Assembly: GCF_946222985.1 (NCBI RefSeq)
Contig: NZ_CAMIFY010000039.1
Location: 1-27,730, forward strand
DNA: 27,730 bases
Origin: an uncultured Corynebacterium sp.
GTDB taxonomy: Bacteria; Actinomycetota; Actinomycetes; Mycobacteriales; Mycobacteriaceae
Direction: 5' to 3'
Positions within the stretch are counted from its first letter, which is position 1; every line of letters begins with the position of its first letter. The position numbers and the translations under genes are program-made. Positions 1 through 9,806 of the stretch are shown here, piece after piece. The notes beneath the pieces were generated by a model, which did no database searches, was not told the origin of the DNA, and saw nothing but the letters and a program-made list of their open reading frames with translations.

Positions 1-26
1 GATGCCTACGTTGCAACGTAGGCATC
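1..26. repeat. Perfect 26-bp palindrome (terminator or operator)
   Basis: The first 26 bases equal their own reverse complement: 13-nt half-sites meeting at TTG|CAA. As RNA it could fold into an 11-bp stem with a 4-nt loop. It lies 85 bp past the metG stop, so a terminator is the simplest reading. Any U-run for minus-strand transcription would fall outside the window, and none is visible on the plus side. A dyad this perfect could also be a binding site for a dimeric regulator. Confidence 0.55.
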
Positions 27-110
27 TGCGCGAAACGTGTGTTCTTGGGTAAATGAGGGGCGCTCACCTCTTCGGCGCCGCCCCGGTTTCCGCTACTGCC
101 CGTACTCCCG

Positions 111-1979
111 CTACTGCTCCGGGTTGACCGGCGCCCACTCCGGGCCGGTCTCCGCCAGCTCGGGGTCGAGCTTCGCGAACAGCGGCTTCGGCTTCGACAG
201 CGCCGTCCCCGGCACCATCTCCACGCGCCCCCAGGTGGCCTGCTGCGACGAGTACTCTCCCATGATCACCGGGTACGTGCGCCCGGCCTCCGGCAGGCCG
301 ACGCCCACCGGCTCGACCGGCATGTCGTCGGAGACCTCGCGGACCTCCGGCATCGCCGCCCACACGCCGTCGCGACCGAGGGTCTCGTGGACCTTCTGCG
401 CCGACGACGGCAGGAACGGCGTCAGCAGCGTGTTGCAGTCGGAGACGACCTGCAGCGCCGTCCACAGCACCGTGGCCAGGCGCTCGCGCTTGGCCTCGTC
501 GCCGGCGTTGGCCTCCTTCGCCAGCTTCCACGGCTCCTGCGCCGCGATGTAGGCGTTGGCCTCGCCGACGACGTGCATCGCCGCCGTCACCGCCGTCCGG
601 AACCGCGACGCCGCCAGGGCATTGCCCGCCTCGTCGAAGGTGCGGGCCGCGAGGTCGAGCAGCGCGGTGTCGTCGTCAAGCAACTGCCCCGGCTGCGGCA
701 CCTCGCCGAAGTTCTTGTGCGCCATCGACACCGTGCGGTTGACCAAGTTGCCCCAACCGTTGGCCAGCTCGTTGTTGACGCGACGGACGAACTCGTCCCA
801 CGTGAAGTCGGTGTCCTGGTTCTCCGGGCCGGCCACCGCGATGAAGTAGCGCAGCGGATCGGGGCCGAACTCCGCGAGGAAGTCCTTGACGTAGATGACC
901 ACGCCCTTCGACGACGAGAACTTCGACCCCGACATGGTCAGGTACTCCGACGAGACGACCTCGGTGGGCAGCGCCAGATCGCCCAGCGCCCCCGCCTCGC
1001 CGCCGCGCGAACCGCGGCCCGCGTAGCCCAGCAGCTCCGCCGGCCAGATCTGCGAGTGGAACGTGATGTTGTCCTTGCCCATGAAGTAGAAGGACTCCGC
1101 ACCCGCGCCGTCGTCGCCGCCGCCGACGTTCCAGAACTCGCGCCACGCCTCCGGGCGGCCGACGCGGTACGCCCACTCGATCGACGCCGACAGGTAGCCG
1201 ACGACCGCGTCGAACCAGACGTAGAGCTTCTTGGCCTTGTCGTCGGACCAGCCGTCGAGCGGGATCGGCACGCCCCAGTCGATGTCGCGGGTCATCGCGC
1301 GCGGGCGGATGTCCTCGAGCAGGTTGAGGGAGAACTTCAACACGTTGGGCCGCCAGTCCTCGCGGGCGCGCAACCACTCGGCCAGCGCCTCGGCGATGGC
1401 GGGCAGGTCGAGGAGGAAGTGCTCCGTCTCGACGAACTTCGGGGTCTCGCCGTTGATCTTGCTCACCGGGTCGATGAGGTCGGCCGGGTCGAGCTGATTG
1501 CCGCAGTTGTCGCACTGGTCGCCGCGGGCGCCCGAGGCGCCGCAGATCGGGCAGGTGCCCTCGATGTAGCGGTCCGGCAGGGTGCGGCCCGTCGACGGCG
1601 AAATCGCGCCCATCGTCGTCTGCCGCACCATGTAACCGTTGTCGTGCAACCCGCGGAACAGCTCCTGCACCACGGCGTAATGGTTGCGCGTGGTGGTGCG
1701 GGTGAACAGGTCGTAGGACAGGCCCAGGCCCGCGAGGTCCTCGACGATCTGCCGGTTGTACCGGTCGGCGAGCTCCTGGACGGTGACGCCCTCCTTCTCC
1801 GCCTGAACCAGCAGCGGCGTGCCGTGCTCGTCGGTGCCGGAGACCATCAGCACCTCGTTGCCCGCCATGCGCTGGTAGCGGGCGAAGACGTCGGAGGGGA
1901 CGCCGAACCCGGCGACGTGCCCGATGTGGCGGGGACCGTTGGCGTACGGCCAGGCGACGGCGGTGAGGATGCGAGACAT
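111..1979 (-). CDS. metG: Methionyl-tRNA synthetase
   Basis: MetRS (called metS in some corynebacteria) is the class I cytosolic aminoacyl-tRNA synthetase that charges tRNA-Met with methionine. The 622-residue product opens with the Rossmann segment containing HIGH at residues 18-21. It carries a zinc knuckle with Cys143, Cys146, Cys156 and Cys159, and the second catalytic signature reads KFSSSKG (353-359). At 622 residues it is shorter than the E. coli enzyme (677) and shows no appended C-terminal tRNA-binding domain. The ATG at 1979 fits the family N-terminus exactly. It has no Shine-Dalgarno sequence but sits 7 nt after TAACCT, so the mRNA is probably leaderless. The gene diverges from pabB. 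The same frame stays open far upstream of the ATG, but that part is antisense to pabB and not protein-like. Confidence 0.97.
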   Translation of the reverse strand: MSRILTAVAWPYANGPRHIGHVAGFGVPSDVFARYQRMAGNEVLMVSGTDEHGTPLLVQAEKEGVTVQELADRYNRQIVEDLAGLGLSYDLFTRTTTRNHYAVVQELFRGLHDNGYMVRQTTMGAISPSTGRTLPDRYIEGTCPICGASGARGDQCDNCGNQLDPADLIDPVSKINGETPKFVETEHFLLDLPAIAEALAEWLRAREDWRPNVLKFSLNLLEDIRPRAMTRDIDWGVPIPLDGWSDDKAKKLYVWFDAVVGYLSASIEWAYRVGRPEAWREFWNVGGGDDGAGAESFYFMGKDNITFHSQIWPAELLGYAGRGSRGGEAGALGDLALPTEVVSSEYLTMSGSKFSSSKGVVIYVKDFLAEFGPDPLRYFIAVAGPENQDTDFTWDEFVRRVNNELANGWGNLVNRTVSMAHKNFGEVPQPGQLLDDDTALLDLAARTFDEAGNALAASRFRTAVTAAMHVVGEANAYIAAQEPWKLAKEANAGDEAKRERLATVLWTALQVVSDCNTLLTPFLPSSAQKVHETLGRDGVWAAMPEVREVSDDMPVEPVGVGLPEAGRTYPVIMGEYSSQQATWGRVEMVPGTALSKPKPLFAKLDPELAETGPEWAPVNPEQ

Positions 1980-1986
1980 GATGTCC

Positions 1987-1992
1987 AGGTTA
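1987..1992 (-). promoter_or_regulatory. -10 element of leaderless metG promoter
   Basis: TAACCT on the minus strand fits the actinobacterial TAnnnT -10 pattern. It ends 7 nt before the metG ATG, which places the transcription start at or next to the start codon. No Shine-Dalgarno sequence is present. Confidence 0.65.
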
Positions 1993-2023
1993 AACCATGG
2001 GCCGGAGCGGTTCGCGCGCCCGC

Positions 2024-2029
2024 TACGAT
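2024..2029 (+). promoter_or_regulatory. -10 element of leaderless pabB promoter
   Basis: TACGAT ends 7 nt before the GTG at 2037. It faces away from the metG -10, with only 31 bp between the two hexamers, so the two -35 regions must overlap. Confidence 0.65.
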
Positions 2030-2036
2030 CGTCCGC

Positions 2037-3277
2037 GTGCATCCCACGCCCGCGCAGCTCGTCAGCCGCCTCGTCGCCCTCGGTCATCGCCCGGCGGCCC
2101 TGGTCGGAGATTGGTTCGGGCACGCGGCGGTGGTGGCGCCGGACCTCGTCGCGCGGCGGATGCCGGTGGCCGAGGCGTTCCCGTCGCCGGAGTCGCCGGA
2201 GACTCGCGACCAGGGCCCCTGGCATTTCGGGTGGATCCCCTACGACGCACCGGGCGTCGAGCCGATGGCCCATGCCGCGTCGACCCGTGACGTCGTCGTC
2301 TTCGACGGGCACCAGTGGTCCGTCCCGGTTGGATCCGGCGTCGCGCCCGAGTGGCTCGATTCCCTGCTTGACGACGCGTCGGCCGCCCCGTTTCCCCCGG
2401 ACCCGCCCGTCGCCTGGGACGAGGGCGACCGCGGCGCCCACGAGCGCGGCGTCCTCGATTGCCTCGACGCCATCCGCGCCGGGGAGGTCTACCAGGCCTG
2501 CCTGTCCACCAGGTTCCACGGGACGGTCGACCGGGCAAGCGCCGGGTCCACGGTGGCGGCGGCCGCGGTGTGGTGGGCCCGGCGCGTCGCAAAGCACGAA
2601 CCCGTTCGAGCGGCCTTCCTCGCCGGAGTAGACGACGACGGTCGCGACGTCGTCGTCGCGAGCCTGAGCCCGGAGGAATTCCTCGTGCGCGACGGCGCGA
2701 CCGTGCGTGAATCGCCGATCAAGGGAACCGTGCCGCTGACCGCCGATCCGGGGGCGTTGGCGGCGTCGCGCAAGGACGTCGCGGAGAACATCATGATCGT
2801 CGACCTCGTCCGCCACGACCTCGGCCAGGTCGCGGCGACCGGCGGCGTGCGCGTCACCGACCTGCTGTCGGTGCACCCGGCGCCCGGCGTGTGGCACCTG
2901 GTCTCCGAGGTCACGGCGACGCTGCCCGCGGGGTTGGCGCATGCCGATCTCGTCGACGCGTGCTTCCCGCCCGCGTCGGTCACCGGCACCCCGAAGATCC
3001 GCGCGGCGGAGCTCATCGCGGAGTGGGAACCGGAGCAGCGCGGCGTGCACTGCGGTGCGGTCGGTGCGGCGGTGGGCGACCGGTCGGAGTTCAACGTCGC
3101 CATCCGCACGGCGGAGTTCCGGGGTCCGGGCCCGGGCCTCGGGGCCGGGGACGCTGCCGATGCCGCCGCGCCGATCACCGTGGCCGCCGGCGTGGGCGGC
3201 GGCATCACCGTCGACTCCGACCCGGCCGCCGAATGGGCCGAGATCATGGCGAAGGCCGCGCCCCTGCTGGGGCGGGC

Positions 3278-3281
<4 letters not shown>
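2037..3281 (+). CDS. pabB: Aminodeoxychorismate synthase component I (chorismate-binding)
   Basis: PabB-type enzyme that aminates chorismate to 4-amino-4-deoxychorismate for p-aminobenzoate and folate synthesis, normally with the glutaminase PabA, which is not in this window. The 414-residue product has a divergent N-terminal half and a conserved chorismate-binding C-terminal half. Visible motifs are GEVYQ (149-153), PIKGT (227-231) with the lysine typical of PabB, DLVRHDLG (256-263), SVTGTPKIRA (314-323) and the late FNVAIRT. The GTG at 2037 is preferred because it lies 7 nt downstream of TACGAT and begins MHPTPAQLV. The same frame is open for another 1.6 kb upstream, but that stretch is antisense to metG and arginine-rich. 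The stop codon overlaps the stop of the convergent BCCT gene. An anthranilate synthase or isochorismate synthase role is less likely given PIKGT. Confidence 0.93.
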
Positions 3282-4949
<1,668 letters not shown>

Positions 4950-4957
<8 letters not shown>

Positions 4958-6776
4958 GGCGCGCCTTGGCCTCCGCGCGACCGCCCTTGCGCCCGGTGCG
5001 CATCCCGCGCCCCTCGGCGGCGGCCGCGAGACGGCGCTCGCGTGCGAGCTTCAGCGCGAACTGACGCTGGTCCTTGTCGTCGAGGTAGAGCGGGTCGTTG
5101 GACAGGCCCTTGACGAGGGAGAACATCAAGGCGATGATCACCAACAGGAACGGGCTCGCCGCGAGAATCGTCACGGACTGCAGGTTGTTCAGCGCATCCT
5201 CGCCGCCGGTGACCAGCAGAACGACGGCGATGAGCGCGGTGGCGACGCCCCACATCGCGGTGACGGAGCGCGACGCGGTGAGGCGGCCGTTCTGGCTCAT
5301 GGTGCCCATCACCGTCGACGCCGAGTCGGCGGAGGTGATGAAGAACGTCGACAGCAGGATCATCGCGATGACCGCGGCGAAACCGCCGCCGGGAAGGGTG
5401 TCCAGCAGGTCGAACAGCTGGCCCTCCGGCGCACCGTCGCCCCAGATCGATTCACCGATGCGCTCCAAGTGGATGGCGGTGCCACCGAAGATCGAGAACC
5501 ACACCAGCGACACCAGCGAGGGCACGACGACGACGGAGAAGACGAATTCGCGGATCGTGCGGCCGCGGGAAATGCGGGCCAGGAACATGCCGACGAACGG
5601 CGACCAGGAGATCCACCACGCCCAGTAGAAGATGGTCCATCCCGACAGCCACTCGCCGGCGGTGCCGTTGGCCGAGGCGCCGGTGCGCGAAGCCATCTCG
5701 AAGAACTGCGACAGGTAGGTGCCGCCCGCGGTCGGAATCGAGTTGAGGATGACCACGGTGGGCCCCAGGATCAGGACGAACGCCGCCAGCACGAGGGCAG
5801 CGACCATGTTGAAGTTCGAGATGTACTGGATGCCCTTGCCCACGCCGGACAGGGCGGAGACGAGGAACGCCAGACCCAGGACCAGGATGATGCCCAGCAT
5901 CAGCCACGTGCCCGGGTTGCTGACCAAGCCCGTGTATTCCATGCCCGCGGTGATCTGCAGAACGCCCAGGCCGAGGGAGGCGGCGGTGCCGAAGACGGTC
6001 GCGAAGATCGCGAGGACGTCGATGGCCTTGCCCTGCCACCCCTCGGCGCGGCGCGCGCCGATCAGCGGGATGAACGCCGCGGAAATCAACTGGCGGCGGC
6101 CCAGGCGGTAGGTGCCGTAGGCGATGGACAGGCCGACGATGGCGTAGATGGCCCACGGGTGGAGCGTCCAGTGGAACATGGTCGTCGCCATGGCCGTGCC
6201 CACCTCTTGGGGCTCGCGGCCGGGCACGCCGTCACGGTAGAACGTCAGAGGCTCGGCGACGCCGTAGAACATCAGGCCGATGCCCATGCCGGCGGCGAAC
6301 ATCATCGCGATCCACGACGGAGTCGAAAACTCCGGCTTTTCGTTGTCGCCGCCGAGGCGGATGTGGCCGAACTTCGACAGTGCGATGCCGAAGATGAAGA
6401 AGACGAACACGGTGCCGACCAACACGAACAGCCAACCCGTGTAGTCGACGACCGTGCCCAACGTGTTCGACGCGACGCTGGCGAAGCTGTCCGGCCAGAT
6501 CAGGCCCCACGCGACGACGGCGAGGATCATGGTGGCGGCGGGCACGGCGACGCGCAAGTCCACGCCCGAGCCGGCTTCGTCGTCACCGGGCAAATCGGCG
6601 TCGGCGATGGCGGGCGGCGGTTCGACTGTGCCGGTGGCGACGCCCGCGGCGTCACCGAACCCGGAACCGTGATCGGTGCCGCCACTGGTTGCGTTCCCCG
6701 ATGCGCCGACGGTGCCGTCGGTCGGGTCGCCATCCATCGCGGATGATTGTCCGTGGTCTCGGTCGGAGGTGGTCAT
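4950..6776 (-). CDS. betP: Glycine betaine transporter, BetP-like BCCT carrier
   Basis: BetP imports glycine betaine with two Na+ when the cell faces hyperosmotic stress; its charged tails sense the stress. The 608-residue product has an acidic N-terminal tail (1-72), then TM3 GMGIGLMFYG (163-172) and TM4 WTLHPWAIY (203-211, with Trp203, Trp208 and Tyr211). TM8 reads FYWAWWISW (383-391) and is followed by RISRGRTIREF. A 49-residue basic C-terminal tail from residue 560 resembles the BetP tail closely. The position between rsmI and metG is also the betP position I recall from C. glutamicum. The ATG at 6776 gives the expected tail. A TTG at 6827 would add 17 residues and is not favoured. No Shine-Dalgarno sequence is visible; CATTGT at 6783-6788 is a weak candidate leaderless -10. 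The second BCCT gene overlaps its end. Confidence 0.9.
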
Positions 6777-6926
6777 GCAACCACAATGGTCCCGTTCGCC
6801 CAGGTAATCCAATCGTGACGGATGCAAAATTAAGGTTCTTCCCAGTTTCGGACACCCGGAGCGAGCCCCCGAAACCCCGCATCGCGCCTGGCCACGGCAA
6901 TAAACGCCATCCGAAACTCGCAGCAG

Positions 6927-6942
6927 GTCACAATCGGTTAAC
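6927..6942 (+). promoter_or_regulatory. GTCAC/GTTAA direct repeat upstream of betP (possible MtrA-type site)
   Basis: GTCAC and GTTAA are spaced 10 bp apart, start to start, about 155 bp upstream of betP. MtrA, known to activate betP in C. glutamicum, recognises loosely conserved GTnAC-type direct repeats. The link is inferred from this resemblance, and the spacing may not be ideal. Confidence 0.25.
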
Positions 6943-6982
6943 GATACGCCCCCACCCGTATCGCCCCCTCACCTGAGGGGCG
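6942..6982 (-). terminator. Two consecutive stem-loops after rsmI
   Basis: Just past the rsmI stop are two inverted repeats. CGCCCCCTCA/TGAGGGGCG (6962-6982) has one bulged base and a 2-nt minimal loop. CGATACG/CGTATCG (6942-6963) has an 8-nt loop. They share two bases and so may be alternative folds. Neither is followed by a U-run, so a factor-assisted terminator is most likely. Confidence 0.4.
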
Positions 6983-6987
6983 GACGA

Positions 6988-7986
6988 TCACTCGCCTCGC
7001 CGCGCCCGCGCGTCGAGGACCGCCTGATACAGGTCGCGGTGCTTGACCAGACCGGCGGTACCGGCCACCGACCGGCACGCGTCCTTCAACCGGTCACCGC
7101 CGGCGACGCGGAACTCGACTTCCTCCACCAGGTCCTCGGGGTCGACCGGAGTGTCGGAGACGCCCGCGCCCTCGAGCACGACGGTGATTTCGCCGCGCAC
7201 GCCCTCGCGCGCCCATTCGGCGATCTCCGCCAAGGTCCCGCGGCGCGTCTCCTCGTACATCTTCGTCAGCTCGCGGCACACCGCCACGCGCCGCTCGCCG
7301 CCGAGGATGTCGACGGCCTCGCCCAACGTCGTCGCCAGGCGGTGCGGGGATTCGAAGAAGCAGCACGCCCGCTGCTCGGTGGCCAGCGACCCCAGCCACT
7401 CGCGGCGCGCGCCCTGCTTGCGTGGGGCGAACCCGTCGAAGATGAACTTGCCGACCTTCAGCCCCGACAGCGCCAGCGCCGTGGTCACCGCCGACGGCCC
7501 GGGCAGGCACGTCACCGGAAGGTCCGCGTCATGGGCGGCGGCGACGACCGCGAGACCAGGGTCCGAGACCACGGGCATGCCCGCGTCGGTGACCACGAGG
7601 ACCCGCGAGCCCGAACGCGCGGCGTCGAGAAGCTGCTTGATCCGCCCTTGCTCGTTGTGATCGAAGTTCGACACCACCCGGCCGCGGATCTCCACGTCGA
7701 GCACCGACGCGAGTTGGCGGGCGCGGCGGGTGTCTTCGGCGGCGATGAGGTCGGCCTCGCCGAGGGCGGCGCGCAGACGGTCGGTGGCGTCGCCGATGTT
7801 GCCCAACGGCGTCGCGGCCAGCGTGATCCCCGGCCGCAGCACGCGCGCTCCCCCGCCGGCGGCCCGGGCGTCTTCCCAGTCGGCGCCGCGGTCGGCCCCC
7901 TCGTCGACGTCGGGGCGCTCGTCGGCGTCGGGATGCTCGTCGGCTCCGTCGATCATGGCGGACTGATTCTCGCGGTGGGAAGCCAT
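6988..7986 (-). CDS. rsmI: 16S rRNA (cytidine-1402-2'-O)-methyltransferase
   Basis: RsmI uses SAM to 2'-O-methylate C1402 in the decoding centre of 16S rRNA. In the 332-residue protein the tetrapyrrole-methylase fold begins near residue 53 with ITLAATPLGNIGDATDR, followed by EDTRRARQL. It also has VTDAGMPVVSDPG and LPGPSAVTTALALSG, all RsmI hallmarks. About 50 residues precede the core, rich in Asp and Glu and probably disordered. That extension is supported by the upstream sequence: TAGGAT ends 7 nt before the ATG at 7986, and no Shine-Dalgarno sequence is present. The gene diverges from pmt across 38 bp. The neighbours do not suggest a specialised role. Confidence 0.95.
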   Translation of the reverse strand: MASHRENQSAMIDGADEHPDADERPDVDEGADRGADWEDARAAGGGARVLRPGITLAATPLGNIGDATDRLRAALGEADLIAAEDTRRARQLASVLDVEIRGRVVSNFDHNEQGRIKQLLDAARSGSRVLVVTDAGMPVVSDPGLAVVAAAHDADLPVTCLPGPSAVTTALALSGLKVGKFIFDGFAPRKQGARREWLGSLATEQRACCFFESPHRLATTLGEAVDILGGERRVAVCRELTKMYEETRRGTLAEIAEWAREGVRGEITVVLEGAGVSDTPVDPEDLVEEVEFRVAGGDRLKDACRSVAGTAGLVKHRDLYQAVLDARARRGE

Positions 7987-7993
7987 GGACGCG

Positions 7994-7999
7994 ATCCTA
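7994..7999 (-). promoter_or_regulatory. -10 element of leaderless rsmI promoter
   Basis: TAGGAT (minus strand) ends 7 nt before the rsmI ATG. The oppositely oriented pmt -10 is only 12 bp away, so polymerase on one promoter should block the other. Confidence 0.6.
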
Positions 8000-8011
8000 T
8001 CGGCCCTTGCC

Positions 8012-8017
8012 TATCAT
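8012..8017 (+). promoter_or_regulatory. -10 element of leaderless pmt promoter
   Basis: TATCAT ends 7 nt before the GTG at 8025, the preferred pmt start. An in-frame GTG at 8019 is only 1 nt away from the hexamer and therefore too close to the promoter. Confidence 0.6.
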
Positions 8018-8024
8018 CGTGGGG

Positions 8025-9698
8025 GTGACTCAGCCTCCGCCGCAGCCGACGCCTGCCGACGAACCGTCCCGGTCGTCGTCCCCGGCGTCGTCTTCCTCGG
8101 TGGAGGCCCCGGCGGCGGCACCCGCGGCGGACGCTTCGGACGCTTCGGACGCGCCCCCGGCCAGGCGCCGGTCCGCGCTCTCCAGGCGCCTGCGTCGGCC
8201 CGCCGCCCCGCGCGAGCCGGCGCGGCTGCGGGTCCCCGCCCGGTGGACGCGCGGCGACGCCCGCATCTTCGCGATCCTCGGCGTCATCGCCGCCATCACC
8301 CGCTTCGTCGGGCTCGGCTCCCCCACCGACGACGGCACCCCGATCTTCGACGAGAAGCACTACGTCCCCCAGGCGTGGCAGATCCTGCGCTCGACGGGCG
8401 ATCCGATCTCCGGCGGCATCGAGGACAACCCAGGTTTCGGCCTGGTGGTGCACCCGCCGGTGGCCAAGCAGGTGATGGTCGTCGGCGAGTGGCTCTTCGG
8501 CTACACGCCGCTGGGCTGGCGCTTCATGTCGGCGGTCGCCGGCGTGCTGGTGGTGCTGGCGTTGATGGACGTCACGCGCCGGCTGTCGCGGTCGTCGTTG
8601 GCGACGGTGATCGTCGGTGTGCTGGCCATCGCCGACGGCGTGCTGTTCGTGTCGTCGCGGATGGGCATGCTCGACATCATCCAGACCGCCTTCATCGTCG
8701 GCGCCGCCTGGGCGCTGACGGTGGACCGCGATCAGGTCGCCCGCAGGTTGGCGCGGGTCCCGAAACCGCTTGACGACGCTCTCGGCCCGCCCCTGCCCTG
8801 GCGTTGGTGGCGATTCGCCGCAGGCGTGATGCTGGGGCTGGCGCTCGGCGTGAAGTGGTCGGGCCTGTATTACATGGCGGCGTTCGGTTTGTTCAGCGTC
8901 TTCTGCGACCTGGTCGACCGCAAGCGCGCCGGCGCCGGCAAGCCGACGTTGGGGGCGCTGGTCCGCGACACGCTGCCCGCGCTGGGGCATCTCGTGGCGG
9001 TGCCGGTGGGCGTCTACCTGCTGTCGTGGCGCTCGTGGTTCGCCGAGGAGACCTCCGTCTACCGGCACCTGCCCGCCGATGAACGCGACACCGGCATCCC
9101 CGGCACCGATTGGCTGCCGGAGTCTATCCAGAATTGGCTGCACTATCAGCGCGGAGTCCTTGAATTTCACGGGTCGCTGACCACCTCCGGCGGCCACGAG
9201 CACCCGTGGGAATCCAAGCCCTGGGACTGGCTGTGGTCCGGTCGGCCGATGCTGTACTACTCCACGGAAACGACGTGCATGGGTGACCGTGATTGCAAGG
9301 GCTGGCTGATGCTCTTCGGCACCCCGCCGATCTGGTGGTTGCTGGTGCCGGTGATGGCATGGGCGTTGTATCGCTGGCTGATGCGTTTCGACGGCCGCTA
9401 CGCCCTGCCCGTCGTGGGGTTCCTGGCTTCGTGGGTGCCGTGGGTGATCGCCTACGACCGCCAGATGTACTTCTTCTACGCCACCGCGCTGATCCCGTTC
9501 GTGCTCGTCGCCATCGCACTGGTGGCCTCCGACCTGGCCCGGTGGAGACCCCGCGGCCGACCCGTCGGCACGTGGCTGGTGGCCGGTTATCTGGCCCTGG
9601 TCGTCGCGGCGTTCATCTACTGGCTGCCGATCATGACGGGCATTCCCCTGCCGGTGGAGAACTTCAACATGCGCCTGTGGTTGCCGAGCTGGCGGTAA
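8025..9698 (+). CDS. pmt: Polyprenyl-phosphate-mannose protein O-mannosyltransferase
   Basis: Actinobacterial Pmt (GT39, GT-C fold) transfers mannose from polyprenyl-phosphate-mannose to Ser/Thr of secreted proteins at the outer face of the membrane. The 557-residue product starts with about 78 cytosolic residues rich in Pro, Ala and Ser. TM1 follows, then the first extracytoplasmic loop with the acidic pair Asp109-Glu110 in FDEKHYVPQAW, the predicted catalytic site. Further hydrophobic segments continue to the C-terminus, which ends with the family-like NFNMRLWLPSW. GTG at 8025 is chosen because it lies 7 nt after TATCAT. GTG 8019 and TTG 8007 are in-frame alternatives. The gene runs convergently toward the zinc-finger membrane protein gene. 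Confidence 0.94.
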   Translation: MTQPPPQPTPADEPSRSSSPASSSSVEAPAAAPAADASDASDAPPARRRSALSRRLRRPAAPREPARLRVPARWTRGDARIFAILGVIAAITRFVGLGSPTDDGTPIFDEKHYVPQAWQILRSTGDPISGGIEDNPGFGLVVHPPVAKQVMVVGEWLFGYTPLGWRFMSAVAGVLVVLALMDVTRRLSRSSLATVIVGVLAIADGVLFVSSRMGMLDIIQTAFIVGAAWALTVDRDQVARRLARVPKPLDDALGPPLPWRWWRFAAGVMLGLALGVKWSGLYYMAAFGLFSVFCDLVDRKRAGAGKPTLGALVRDTLPALGHLVAVPVGVYLLSWRSWFAEETSVYRHLPADERDTGIPGTDWLPESIQNWLHYQRGVLEFHGSLTTSGGHEHPWESKPWDWLWSGRPMLYYSTETTCMGDRDCKGWLMLFGTPPIWWLLVPVMAWALYRWLMRFDGRYALPVVGFLASWVPWVIAYDRQMYFFYATALIPFVLVAIALVASDLARWRPRGRPVGTWLVAGYLALVVAAFIYWLPIMTGIPLPVENFNMRLWLPSWR

Positions 9699-9707
9699 AC
9701 TCCGCCG

Positions 9708-9776
9708 ATCCAACCCAGCTCAACCCAGCCCGATCCAACCCCACCCAGCCCAGCTCAACCCCGTCCAACTTCACCC
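9708..9776 (+). repeat. C/A-rich low-complexity linker with G-quadruplex motif on the minus strand
   Basis: Imperfect reiterations of short words such as AACCCAGC and GATCCAACCC fill this linker between two convergent genes. The plus strand is almost free of G. Four C-tracts at 9729-9731, 9739-9742, 9744-9746 and 9749-9751 satisfy a G3N1-7 quadruplex pattern on the minus strand. Plus-strand RNA here would be C-rich and unstructured, as expected for Rho loading. No ordinary intrinsic terminator is visible. Confidence 0.55.
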
Positions 9777-9806
9777 GGCCGGGGCATGACAGCTGGTCGG
9801 GTCCGG

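Noticed and set aside
387..2036. Upstream open extension of pabB on the plus strand
   Set aside because: It is antisense to metG, has arginine-rich low-complexity translation, and the family N-terminus fits the GTG at 2037.
6777..6827. TTG start at 6827 for betP
   Set aside because: It would add 17 residues unlike the BetP N-tail, with no ribosome site; ATG 6776 is better.
7953..9713. Minus-strand frame of 586 codons opposite pmt
   Set aside because: His/Arg/Gln-rich translation with no recognisable motif; pmt is unmistakable on the other strand.
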